From CAYVQA01 sp045119035 (lineage in GTDB: Bacteria; Bacillota_I; Bacilli_A; ML615J-28; CAG-313), in NCBI GenBank assembly GCA_045119035.1, contig JBGVCU010000037.1, positions 21,636-85,635 on the forward strand: a stretch of DNA of 64,000 nucleotides, given 5' to 3'. Below are positions 1 through 7,157 of the stretch, in pieces. Numbering within the stretch: the first letter of the stretch is position 1; each line of letters begins with the position of its first letter. The notes beneath the pieces were generated by a model, which was given only the letters and a program-made list of their open reading frames with translations, was not told the origin of the DNA and did not search any database. Both the position numbers and the translations under genes were made by a program.

Positions 1-549
1 TATGAAAGACCAATTGATATAAGTATTGTAAAAGAATTTGAATCATTTGCAAATGAAAATAATATACCTATTGCTTATGTAGGGGATTTTAATACTTCTG
101 CAAACTTTATTACTGTTGTTAGTAATATTGCTTTTACAAACTTTCAAATACATAATGTTGAAGTTTTAAATAAAAATCCATTTCATCATAAATATAATGT
201 AAAGCAGTTTTGGGTTTTTGAAGAAAATAGCATAATAGATACATTTAAAGATAAATTCTCAGATTTAGAATTTATTAATTGGCCTGGTAAATATGGAGCT
301 GATGGTGTGCTTATAGGTGCATCTAAAATTGATGGTATTAAAGAAGTAATAAAATATTATAATTATAAACAAGAAAATACTTTTGCCATTGGTGATGGAG
401 ATAATGATTTATCAATGTTAAAAGAAGTAGAACATAGTTATTGTATGGGTAATGGAACTCCACTTGCAAAAGAAGCAGCAAAATATGTAACTGATCCGAT
501 TGATCAAGATGGTTTTTATAATGCTGTTTTAGATATATTAGAAAAATAA
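1..549 (+). CDS. HAD superfamily (Cof-type) phosphatase, 5' truncated by window edge
   Basis: The reading frame is open from base 1, so this is the C-terminal ~182 residues of a protein that begins outside the window. It ends with the hallmarks of Cof/YidA-type HAD hydrolases: an ASKIDGIKEV segment that supplies the motif III lysine, then motif IV GDGDNDLSMLKEV, whose aspartates bind the catalytic Mg2+. The stretch before these is the family's C2B cap. Members dephosphorylate sugar phosphates, flavin nucleotides and similar small substrates in the cytoplasm, and the sequence here does not show which. A GTG at 307 is internal and is not the real start. A strong bidirectional hairpin follows and separates it from the convergent def gene. 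Confidence 0.85.
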   Translation, partial: YERPIDISIVKEFESFANENNIPIAYVGDFNTSANFITVVSNIAFTNFQIHNVEVLNKNPFHHKYNVKQFWVFEENSIIDTFKDKFSDLEFINWPGKYGADGVLIGASKIDGIKEVIKYYNYKQENTFAIGDGDNDLSMLKEVEHSYCMGNGTPLAKEAAKYVTDPIDQDGFYNAVLDILEK

Positions 550-580
550 AACTCGTTCAAAATTGAACGAGTTATTTTTT
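550..580. terminator. Bidirectional intrinsic terminator (HAD phosphatase / def)
   Basis: An 11-bp perfect stem (550-560 with 563-573, two-base loop) is followed by a T run on the plus strand and preceded by an A run. It can therefore end transcription from both convergent genes. Confidence 0.85.
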
Positions 581-1151
581 AATTAAATTTAATTGGTTTT
601 GAATTTTCAGGAACAAAGAATGGATTATCTTTATTAATTCTATCAACAAATAAAGTTCCATTTAGATGATCAAATTCATGACCAAATACAACTGCTAAGT
701 ATCCTTTTAGAGTAAATGTTTGTAAAAATGCATCATTTTTATCAAAATCATAAACATAGCCTTGAACTCTAATTTTATATGGACGATGAATTAAACCAGT
801 TACTTCTCTATCTACAGATAAACATCCTTCACCACCTGGTAAATATGTTAATTCATCAGAATAACTAATAATCTTAGGATTAATTATAGCAAGTTCAAAA
901 AATTGTCCTTTTTCGTTTGGTGCTGCAATAACAAACATTCTTTTTGATACACCAATTTGTGGAGCAGCAAGTCCTACACCAGGACGTAAATCATATTCCT
1001 TACATGTTTCTTCATCGCATGAATCATATAAATAATTCATCATTTCACAAATAGTTTCTTTATCTTCTAGACTTAAAGGAAGTTCTACTTCTTTAGCTAC
1101 TTGTTTTAATACAACATTTCCTTCGCGTACAATATCTTTCATTAAAATCAT
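579..1151 (-). CDS. def: Peptide deformylase
   Basis: This enzyme removes the N-formyl group from nascent proteins. All three family motifs are present: motif I GVGLAAPQIG, motif II EGCLS with the metal-binding Cys, and motif III HEFDHLNG with the two metal-binding His and the catalytic Glu. At 190 residues it is the length of type II (Gram-positive) deformylases, which carry extra insertions between motifs. The start at 1151 has a GGAG ribosome site nine bases upstream; a second Met four codons in is possible but less well placed. It stands alone, convergent with the upstream phosphatase. Confidence 0.97.
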   Translation of the reverse strand: MILMKDIVREGNVVLKQVAKEVELPLSLEDKETICEMMNYLYDSCDEETCKEYDLRPGVGLAAPQIGVSKRMFVIAAPNEKGQFFELAIINPKIISYSDELTYLPGGEGCLSVDREVTGLIHRPYKIRVQGYVYDFDKNDAFLQTFTLKGYLAVVFGHEFDHLNGTLFVDRINKDNPFFVPENSKPIKFN

Positions 1152-1212
1152 AATAGTAATCTCCTATATAGATTAATTATACACTAAAACGTCTTTTTTT
1201 ACAAGTAAATAA

Positions 1213-1347
1213 CTACCATCTTGCAGTACCAATAATTACTAAAAGAATAAATAATACTAAAATTAAAGCATAACCATAACCACCAAATGTAGAGTTTGTT
1301 CCACATCCACAGCTATAACCATAATTATAATTTGGTTGACAACACAT
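1213..1347 (-). CDS. YjcZ-like tiny membrane sporulation peptide
   Basis: A 44-residue ORF begins MCCQPNYNYGYSCGCG and continues through FGGYGYALILVLFILLVI to a short IIGTARW tail. A Gly/Tyr/Cys-rich head followed by one hydrophobic helix with an F-A-L-I-x-V-L-F-I-L-L pattern is typical of the YjcZ/tiny-TM Bacillus family, whose members are small spore-associated membrane peptides. A near-perfect ribosome site (AAGGAGGTGA) lies just upstream of the ATG at 1347, which strongly supports real translation. Three cysteines in the head are unusual and might cross-link in a coat. Family membership is my reading of the pattern. The sporulation role is inferred from the family and from the spore-gene content of the region. 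Confidence 0.75.
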   Translation of the reverse strand: MCCQPNYNYGYSCGCGTNSTFGGYGYALILVLFILLVIIGTARW

Positions 1348-1420
1348 AACGTCACCTCCTTACTATAAAATATGTAGAAAATTATAATTAGTATGGATTT
1401 TAACCTAATATGTATTAATC

Positions 1421-1449
1421 TTGAATAGATTCTTTATTTTTGATATAAT
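1421..1449 (+). promoter_or_regulatory. Sigma-A-type promoter for the UPF0223 gene
   Basis: TTGAAT (1421-1426) and TATAAT (1444-1449) are separated by 17 bp and lie just upstream of the ribosome site and ATG at 1471. Confidence 0.75.
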
Positions 1450-1470
1450 ACTATTAGATGAGGTATATAT

Positions 1471-1737
1471 ATGAAAAAAGAAAAAGATTACGAATCTCAA
1501 TACGATTTTGAAATAGATTATGATTTATTTAATACAGATGAAATTGTAAAAATATTTAATTTCTTTGGGTTAATTTTAAAAAATGCAAAACATCCAGTTA
1601 ATAAAGAATTATTACTTAATGAATATAAAGAATATCGTAAAATATTAAATAATAAATCTTTAGAAAAACAATACGATAAGAATTTTGAAAAGAAAACAGG
1701 TATTTCAATTTATAGAACTATTTCTAAAATAAGCTAG
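1471..1737 (+). CDS. UPF0223 family protein (YktA-like)
   Basis: This is an 88-residue acidic/basic helical protein. Its layout matches the UPF0223 family of Bacilli: an early YDFEIDYDLF..DEIVKIFNFF segment, a central KELLLNEYKEYRKIL helix, and a C-terminal GISIYRTISK motif close to the family's G-YSIYR-T-K ending. The function of the family is unknown. A sigma-A-like promoter and a GAGG ribosome site precede it. Its last 14 bases overlap the convergent small gene at 1724-1942. Confidence 0.8.
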   Translation: MKKEKDYESQYDFEIDYDLFNTDEIVKIFNFFGLILKNAKHPVNKELLLNEYKEYRKILNNKSLEKQYDKNFEKKTGISIYRTISKIS

Positions 1738-1942
1738 AATTTAATTCTCCTTTAATACCTAAATAACTTTCTAATCTACTTATTCGGTTTAATAATTCAT
1801 TTTGTGTTCTTTTTAGTTCATTAATTTCAGTTTGTAACATTGATATATCATAACTATTAGGAACACTAAATTCATTATAATTTTTAACATAATTAGGATA
1901 TGGCATACCTTGTGTCATATTTCTTTTTTTATTTAAAAACAT
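1724..1942 (-). CDS. Small hypothetical protein with C-terminal coiled coil
   Basis: I do not recognise this 72-residue protein. It has a basic N-terminus, then a Pro/Tyr/Asn-rich segment (GMPYPNYVKNYNEF), then a heptad-like helix (ISMLQTEINELKRTQNELL..ISRLESYLG) suggesting a coiled-coil oligomer. The ATG at 1942 is preferred because the upstream in-frame ATG at 1951 abuts the AAAGG ribosome site with no spacing. The Tyr/Pro-rich head resembles small coat-associated proteins, and its neighbours (YjcZ-like peptide, ylbD) are spore-related, so a coat or spore role is possible but not shown. Confidence 0.6.
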   Translation of the reverse strand: MFLNKKRNMTQGMPYPNYVKNYNEFSVPNSYDISMLQTEINELKRTQNELLNRISRLESYLGIKGELNSSLF

Positions 1943-2033
1943 CTTTATCATCCTTTCAATTTATTCTATGAAATATATATTACTTTGTCACAATTTCTTT
2001 ATTTTTTAATAATATATAATGAGGTGAAAAGTA

Positions 2034-2405
2034 TTGCAAAGCAGAATGGATGAATTTAGAATATTTATTGCTAAAAACCCATTAATTAAAGAAGATGTAT
2101 TAAACGGAAAAAAGACATGGCAACAGATATATGAAAACTGGGTATTATTAGGTGAAAATGATCCTATTTGGAATACTTACCGTACAAATGTTAATCCAGA
2201 AAATACTACTTCAAACATAAATATTAATAATTTATTTAAATCTGAAAATATGAAACAAGTATGGAATTATGTTAAAAAAATAAATCCAGATAATGTTTCT
2301 AAAACTTTAGGTACTGTTCAAAAAGTATTACAAATTACTCAAAGTTTTGGATCAAAACCAGGAAGTGGACTATATAATGCAAATTATAATAGTTGGTGGG
2401 AATAA
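2034..2405 (+). CDS. ylbD: YlbD-like putative spore coat protein
   Basis: This 123-residue protein begins with a conserved block, DEFRIFIAKNPLIKEDVLNG then KKTWQQIYENWVLLGENDP, that matches the start of the YlbD coat family (F..F...HP.l...V..G..TWQ..YE.W.LlGE.D). The C-terminal part is polar with a helical segment and ends in a Gly/Tyr/Trp-rich tail (GLYNANYNSWWE), as in other coat proteins. The TTG start at 2034 is chosen because GAGGTG lies seven bases upstream; an ATG at 2046 is poorly spaced. It overlaps ylbE by one base (TAATG), so the two are translationally coupled, as in Bacillus. Confidence 0.8.
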   Translation: MQSRMDEFRIFIAKNPLIKEDVLNGKKTWQQIYENWVLLGENDPIWNTYRTNVNPENTTSNININNLFKSENMKQVWNYVKKINPDNVSKTLGTVQKVLQITQSFGSKPGSGLYNANYNSWWE

Positions 2406-2629
2406 TGGATATAAATATATTAAATAAGATATATCAAAACGAATTATACTTAGATTATTTAAGATATCATCCAAAGTGGTATGTAATTTTAAATGATAAT
2501 TCAAATTTATATTCTGAATTTGAAAAAATTGTAAAAAAAGAATATAAAATTACCACATACGATAAAATAGAAAATTTTAAAAAACAAATAGATTTTATTA
2601 ATGGAATGATTAAGTATCTAAATACATAG
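2405..2629 (+). CDS. ylbE: YlbE-like protein
   Basis: This 74-residue protein has a YLDYLRYHPKWYVILNDN segment that fits the YlbE-like family pattern of L.flR..P.WY..L.r.P, followed by an E-F and K-rich helical tail. The function is unknown. Being paired with ylbD is itself diagnostic, since the two genes are adjacent in Bacilli. The ATG at 2405 overlaps the ylbD stop codon, and GGTGGGA acts as ribosome site. An upstream in-frame TTG at 2393 has no separate support. Confidence 0.75.
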   Translation: MDINILNKIYQNELYLDYLRYHPKWYVILNDNSNLYSEFEKIVKKEYKITTYDKIENFKKQIDFINGMIKYLNT

Positions 2630-2645
2630 TGTTAAGTTATTTTAC

Positions 2646-2674
2646 TTGACAGACTTATAAAAATTTGCTATAAT
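2646..2674 (+). promoter_or_regulatory. Consensus promoter for rpsP-khpA
   Basis: A perfect TTGACA (2646-2651) lies 17 bp from a perfect TATAAT (2669-2674), with an extended -10 TGC. This fits a highly expressed ribosomal protein operon. Confidence 0.9.
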
Positions 2675-2708
2675 ATTATAGGAAAAATTAAAACGGAGGC
2701 AAATTAAA

Positions 2709-2972
2709 ATGGTAAAAATTAGATCACAAAGATTTGGTGCACATAAAAAACCTTACTATCGTATTGTAGCAACTGATTCACGTAATCCTCGTGATGGTCG
2801 TTTCATTGAAATCGTTGGAACATATAATCCTTTAACTAATCCTGAAACTGTAACAATCGATGTTGAAAAATTAGAAAAATGGGTTAACAACGGTGCAAAA
2901 TTAACTGATACAGTTAAATCATTATTAGTAAGACAAGGTATTAAACTAGGTTCTTCTAAAAAAGCTGAATAA
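2709..2972 (+). CDS. rpsP: 30S ribosomal protein S16
   Basis: This is S16, which binds 16S rRNA in the 5' domain and helps assemble the 30S subunit. The N-terminal VKIRSQRFGAHKKPYYRIV and the following DSRNPRDGRFIEIVGTYNP block are the family signature. At 87 residues it is full length. An AACGGAGGC ribosome site precedes the ATG. It is cotranscribed with khpA from the consensus promoter at 2646. Confidence 0.98.
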   Translation: MVKIRSQRFGAHKKPYYRIVATDSRNPRDGRFIEIVGTYNPLTNPETVTIDVEKLEKWVNNGAKLTDTVKSLLVRQGIKLGSSKKAE

Positions 2973-2982
2973 GGTGAACTTT

Positions 2983-3231
2983 ATGGTAGAAATTAATTAC
3001 GAACAATTAGTATCGGAATTAATCAAGCCGCTAACAACACATCCTGAAGATGTTAAAGTAACTGATACTGCTGATGGACACCTTCATCACGTAGTTGTAG
3101 AAGTTCATCAAGATGACTTAGGTCGTGTTATTGGAAGAAAAGGACGTGTTGCAAATGCAATTAGAACAATTGCTTATGCGGCAGCGATGAGAAACAAAGA
3201 AAACCTTGAAGTTGAGTTTATTTCAAAATAA
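2983..3231 (+). CDS. khpA: KH-domain RNA-binding protein KhpA (YlqC)
   Basis: This small single-KH protein works as an RNA chaperone with KhpB and affects cell division and sRNA function in Gram-positives. The KH GXXG loop is visible in DLGRVIGRKGRVANAIRT. The length (82 residues) is typical. The ATG at 2983 is chosen because AAGGTGA, which starts in the rpsP stop codon, is correctly spaced; the GTG at 2974 is part of that ribosome site. The rpsP-khpA pairing is conserved across Bacilli. Confidence 0.95.
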   Translation: MVEINYEQLVSELIKPLTTHPEDVKVTDTADGHLHHVVVEVHQDDLGRVIGRKGRVANAIRTIAYAAAMRNKENLEVEFISK

Positions 3232-3236
3232 AAAAC

Positions 3237-3268
3237 AAACAAACTTAAGAAATTAAGTTTGTTTTTTT
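3237..3268 (+). terminator. Intrinsic terminator after khpA
   Basis: A stem of about 12 bp (3237-3248 with 3253-3264, GAAA loop) runs into a T8 tract. Confidence 0.85.
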
Positions 3269-3310
3269 TATTAAAACTATATTATATTAACATATGTATG
3301 TAATATTTTT

Positions 3311-3339
3311 TTGACAAAATAATTAAAATGTAGTATAAT
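3311..3339 (+). promoter_or_regulatory. Consensus promoter for the metal ATPase operon
   Basis: TTGACA (3311-3316) and TATAAT (3334-3339) are 17 bp apart. No operator palindrome for an ArsR/CadC or MerR regulator was evident around it. Confidence 0.85.
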
Positions 3340-3369
3340 AGAGAAATAAAAAAAAGAGGAGGTGCTTTT

Positions 3370-5808
3370 ATGTCTCATAATATTTTAATTTATAAAATAT
3401 TAAATATGAACAATAGAAAGAATTATCGCCGAATTGAAAATGAAATTAATAAAATTGACAATATAGAAACATTTCATATAGATAAAGAAAAAGACTTAAT
3501 ATATGTTTCTTTTACAAACGATGATAAAGCTAATTTAGATAATCTTACAAAATGTATTACAAAATATGAAAGAAATGTTAAATTAGAAAAACAAGAAAAT
3601 AAAGAAAAATATCGTAAAGTTCTATATCTTAAAGGATTAGATTGTGGTCATTGTGCAATGAAAATTGAAACAATTGCTAAAAAATCTATGCAACATGATC
3701 AACTACTTGTTGATTTTGCTACTACTCGATTCATTATTGAAACATCTGATAAAGATTTAGTAGATAATATTATTGAAAGAGTAGAAGAAGTAGCACATAA
3801 AATTGATCCAAAAATTATTGTATTAGACTCTCAAAAAGATAAAAAAGAACGTGTAGCAGAATCATATAAAGTTGATAAGAAAAAAGTTGCAATACTTGCA
3901 ATCGGTGTTGCGATTTTCTTAATCGGATTAATGGTTAGATATATTTTACCAGGTATGGCTGAAGGTCATATTGATGGAGTATTACATAATGTAGCCAATG
4001 CAATGTTTATTGTTACATATGTATTAATTGGTCATGAAGTAATAATTGCTTTCTTTAAAAATTTAGTTAATAGACGTATTTTTGATGAAAATTTCTTAAT
4101 GACACTTGCAACAATTGGTGCTATTTTTACAGGTCACTATGTTGAAGCTGTAATGGTTATGGTTTTATATCAAATTGGAGAACATTTACAAGAATCTGCT
4201 GTTAATAAGTCTCGTAAATCAATTTCTGAATTACTTACTTTAGAAGCAAAAACAGCTAGAATTAAAATTGGTACTGAAGTTACTGAAGTTGATGTAGATA
4301 CTATTTTACCTGGAGATACAATTGTTGTTCAAGTAGGAGAAATGATTCCTTTAGATGGGGTTATTTCTAATGGTAAATCTGTTTTAGATACTAAATCAAT
4401 TACTGGTGAATCACGACCTATTAGTTGTAAAGTAAAAGATGAAGTAATTAGTGGATCTATTAATATAGGTTCTGTTATTGAAATTAAAGTTACTAGAGCT
4501 TATAGTGATTCTATGATTACAAAAATTTTAGACTTAGTTGAAAATGCTAGTACTAAAAAAGCTCAAGCAGAACACTTTATTACTAAATTTGCTAGAGTAT
4601 ATACTCCAATAGTTGTATTACTTGCAGTGATTTTTGCTGTTGGAATGCCACTAGGAATTCATTTATTCAATCCTGAATTAGAACTTTGGCCTTTGTTTAA
4701 GGACTATATTTATAGAGCAATGTTTTTCTTAGTTGTGTCATGTCCATGTGCAGTTGTAATTTCTGTTCCACTTGCATTTTTTGCAGGAATTGGTCTTTCA
4801 AGTAAACGTGGTATTTTAGTTAAAGGAAGTAACTACTTAGAAGCTTTAGCTCATGTTAATGATATGGTTTTTGATAAAACTGGTACTCTTACAAAAGGTA
4901 CATTTACAATTCGTGAATTATGTCCTGAAAATGGTGTAAAACCAGAAGATTTATTAAAAACTATCGCATATGTTGAATATTTTTCAAATCACCCAATCGG
5001 TATATCTGTTGTAGATTATTATGGAAGAGATAAAATTTTCCCAGAAATAATTTCTGATTTTGCAATGATAGAAGGAAAAGGTGTTAAAGCTGAAATCAAT
5101 GGTTCTATTACTTATGCTGGAAATAGAAAAATGATTAAAGAGATGTTCCCACAAGTTCCAATTTTAGATAAAAATGGAGCGATTATATATGTAATTAAAG
5201 AAAAGAAATACTTAGGTGCTGTTGTTATCGGCGATGTTTTAAAAGATGAAGCTCACGATACAATGGAATATTTAAGAGCTAATAATATCACTACATCAAT
5301 GTTAACTGGTGACTATAAGACTGCTGGTGAATATACTGCAAATATGTTGGAAATGGATAACGTTTATACAGATTTATTACCTGATAAAAAAGTTGATATT
5401 TTAACTGAAATTATGTCAAATAAAGAAAAGGGTACAACAGTATATGTTGGTGATGGTATTAATGATGCCCCAGTAATTGCTACAGCAGATGTTGGTATTG
5501 CAATGGGATCTACTGGAAGTGATGCTACAATTGAAGTTGCTGACGTTGTAATTATGAGTGATAATTTAGAAAAAATTGAAGAATCTATTATTATTGCAAA
5601 AGCAACAAGAAAAAAAGTACTTCAAAATATCATAATGGCATTAGGTATCAAAGTTTTAGTTTTAATATTAAGTGCATTTGGAGATATTCCACTTTGGCTT
5701 GCAATTTTCTCTGATGTTGGTGTTTCACTTCTTGCTATTTTAAATTCTATGTCATTAACTTCATTATTTAAAAATAAACAACAGGAAATAGAAGAAGAAG
5801 ATGAATAG
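3370..5808 (+). CDS. cadA: Heavy-metal P1B-type ATPase (Zn/Cd/Pb efflux, CadA/ZntA-like)
   Basis: This is an 812-residue membrane pump that exports soft divalent metals at the expense of ATP. Residues ~1-80 look like a degenerate metal-binding fold without Cys. A second HMA domain carries GLDCGHCAMKIE (C92, C95). The core follows with the TM6 CPC motif at ~458-460, the phosphorylation site DKTGTLTKG at ~D502, the HP locus in YFSNHPIG, and the hinge GDGINDAP at ~694. The terminal helix has SDVGVSLL, the Asp-containing TM8 motif of the Zn/Cd/Pb subgroup. An AGGAGGTG ribosome site precedes it, and it overlaps rimM by eight bases. No metal regulator gene lies nearby. Its position inside the rpsP-rimM-trmD cluster is unusual. 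Confidence 0.95.
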   Translation: MSHNILIYKILNMNNRKNYRRIENEINKIDNIETFHIDKEKDLIYVSFTNDDKANLDNLTKCITKYERNVKLEKQENKEKYRKVLYLKGLDCGHCAMKIETIAKKSMQHDQLLVDFATTRFIIETSDKDLVDNIIERVEEVAHKIDPKIIVLDSQKDKKERVAESYKVDKKKVAILAIGVAIFLIGLMVRYILPGMAEGHIDGVLHNVANAMFIVTYVLIGHEVIIAFFKNLVNRRIFDENFLMTLATIGAIFTGHYVEAVMVMVLYQIGEHLQESAVNKSRKSISELLTLEAKTARIKIGTEVTEVDVDTILPGDTIVVQVGEMIPLDGVISNGKSVLDTKSITGESRPISCKVKDEVISGSINIGSVIEIKVTRAYSDSMITKILDLVENASTKKAQAEHFITKFARVYTPIVVLLAVIFAVGMPLGIHLFNPELELWPLFKDYIYRAMFFLVVSCPCAVVISVPLAFFAGIGLSSKRGILVKGSNYLEALAHVNDMVFDKTGTLTKGTFTIRELCPENGVKPEDLLKTIAYVEYFSNHPIGISVVDYYGRDKIFPEIISDFAMIEGKGVKAEINGSITYAGNRKMIKEMFPQVPILDKNGAIIYVIKEKKYLGAVVIGDVLKDEAHDTMEYLRANNITTSMLTGDYKTAGEYTANMLEMDNVYTDLLPDKKVDILTEIMSNKEKGTTVYVGDGINDAPVIATADVGIAMGSTGSDATIEVADVVIMSDNLEKIEESIIIAKATRKKVLQNIIMALGIKVLVLILSAFGDIPLWLAIFSDVGVSLLAILNSMSLTSLFKNKQQEIEEEDE

Positions 5809-6286
5809 AACATATATTGGTAAAATAATTGGAACATTTGGTATTAAAGGAGAACTTAAAGTTTTTTCAGAAAGTGATTTTATTGATCAAAGATTTAAAA
5901 AAGGAAATGAATTAATCTTAAAGTCAAATAAATCAGAATTAACTGTTAAAATTTCTTCATTTAGAATTCATAAAAATAATGTTTTAATTACAATTAATAA
6001 CTTATTAAATATAAATGATGTTGAAAAATATATTAACTATGATATATATACTATCCAAGAATTAGAACTTGATGAAGATGATTATTATATTGATGATTTA
6101 ATTGGTCTTGAAGTATATAATGAACAAAATATTTTAATTGGTAAAGTAGTAGATGTAATATCTATTCCAAGTAATGATATTTTAGAAGTTGAAACTAAAG
6201 ATAAAAAAATTTTAATACCTTTTATTAACGATTATATTATTGAAATAAATGATAAAATCATCATTAAAGAAATGGAATTAATGTAA
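5801..6286 (+). CDS. rimM: 16S rRNA processing protein RimM
   Basis: RimM binds S19 and the 16S 3' domain during 30S maturation. The N-terminal YIGKIIGTFGIKGELKV is the RimM signature, and the C-terminal half (DEDDYYIDDLIGLEVY) is the PRC-barrel. The 161-residue length is normal. The start overlaps the metal ATPase stop by eight bases (ATGAATAG), and the stop overlaps trmD by one base (TAATG). The three genes are therefore cotranscribed and coupled. rimM-trmD adjacency is near universal. Confidence 0.96.
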   Translation: MNRTYIGKIIGTFGIKGELKVFSESDFIDQRFKKGNELILKSNKSELTVKISSFRIHKNNVLITINNLLNINDVEKYINYDIYTIQELELDEDDYYIDDLIGLEVYNEQNILIGKVVDVISIPSNDILEVETKDKKILIPFINDYIIEINDKIIIKEMELM

Positions 6287-7020
6287 TGAGATTTGATATT
6301 ATTACAATTTTTCCAGAATTTATTGAAGGTATTAAAAGTCATTCAATAATCAAAAGAGCAATTGAAAAAGGTATTATTGAAATTAATACAATCGATTTTA
6401 GGGATTATGCACTTGATAAACATAAACATGTTGATGATTATGCATATGGTGGTGGAGCAGGAATGTTAATTAGTGTTCAGCCAGTTCATCAAGCAATGCA
6501 GCAAGTTCCTAATTTGGATAAAGCTTATAAAATAATTACTTCTCCAAGCGGAACTACTTTTAATCAAAAAGTTGCGGAGCGTTTATCTAAACTTGATCAT
6601 ATTGTAATTGTATGTGGACATTATGAAGGAATTGATTCAAGAATAAATGATTACATTGATGAAGAAGTTTCATTAGGTGATTATATTCTAACAGGTGGAG
6701 AACTTCCTGCACTAACTATCATTGATTCTGTAAGTAGATTAATTTCTGGTGTTATTACAGATGAATCTATTAAAGAAGAATCATTTACAACAGGCTTACT
6801 TGAATATCCACAATATACAAGACCATATGAATATGATGGTAAAAAAGTACCAGATGTATTAATATCTGGACATCATGCTAATATAAAAAAATGGCAAAGA
6901 TTTGAATCACTTAAAAAAACCTATTTTAATCGTCCTGATTTACTTAATAATATTGAACTTTCTAAAGAAGATTTAAAGTATCTAGAAATGATTAAAAATA
7001 GTGAAGAATTGAAATTTTAA
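6286..7020 (+). CDS. trmD: tRNA (guanine-N1)-methyltransferase
   Basis: TrmD methylates G37 of tRNAs that read codons starting with C or G, preventing +1 frameshifts, with SAM as donor. The SPOUT trefoil-knot motifs are visible: DDYAYGGGAGMLI, VCGHYEGIDSR and SLGDYILTGGELP. It is full length at 244 residues. Translation is coupled to rimM through a TAATG overlap. A strong terminator follows, so rplS, which normally belongs to this operon, is transcribed separately here. Confidence 0.97.
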   Translation: MRFDIITIFPEFIEGIKSHSIIKRAIEKGIIEINTIDFRDYALDKHKHVDDYAYGGGAGMLISVQPVHQAMQQVPNLDKAYKIITSPSGTTFNQKVAERLSKLDHIVIVCGHYEGIDSRINDYIDEEVSLGDYILTGGELPALTIIDSVSRLISGVITDESIKEESFTTGLLEYPQYTRPYEYDGKKVPDVLISGHHANIKKWQRFESLKKTYFNRPDLLNNIELSKEDLKYLEMIKNSEELKF

Positions 7021-7024
7021 AATT

Positions 7025-7055
7025 AAAAGGAGTTGATAAATATCAACTCCTTTTT
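7025..7055 (+). terminator. Intrinsic terminator after trmD
   Basis: A 14-bp perfect stem (7025-7038 with 7041-7054) with a two-base loop ends in a T run. Confidence 0.9.
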
Positions 7056-7157
7056 AATCATATTAATATAGATAAATAGTAGTGTATATATATCAATATA
7101 TTTTATGATTTATGCTATAATTATAAAAATCAATATAAAATATAAAGGTAAGATCAT

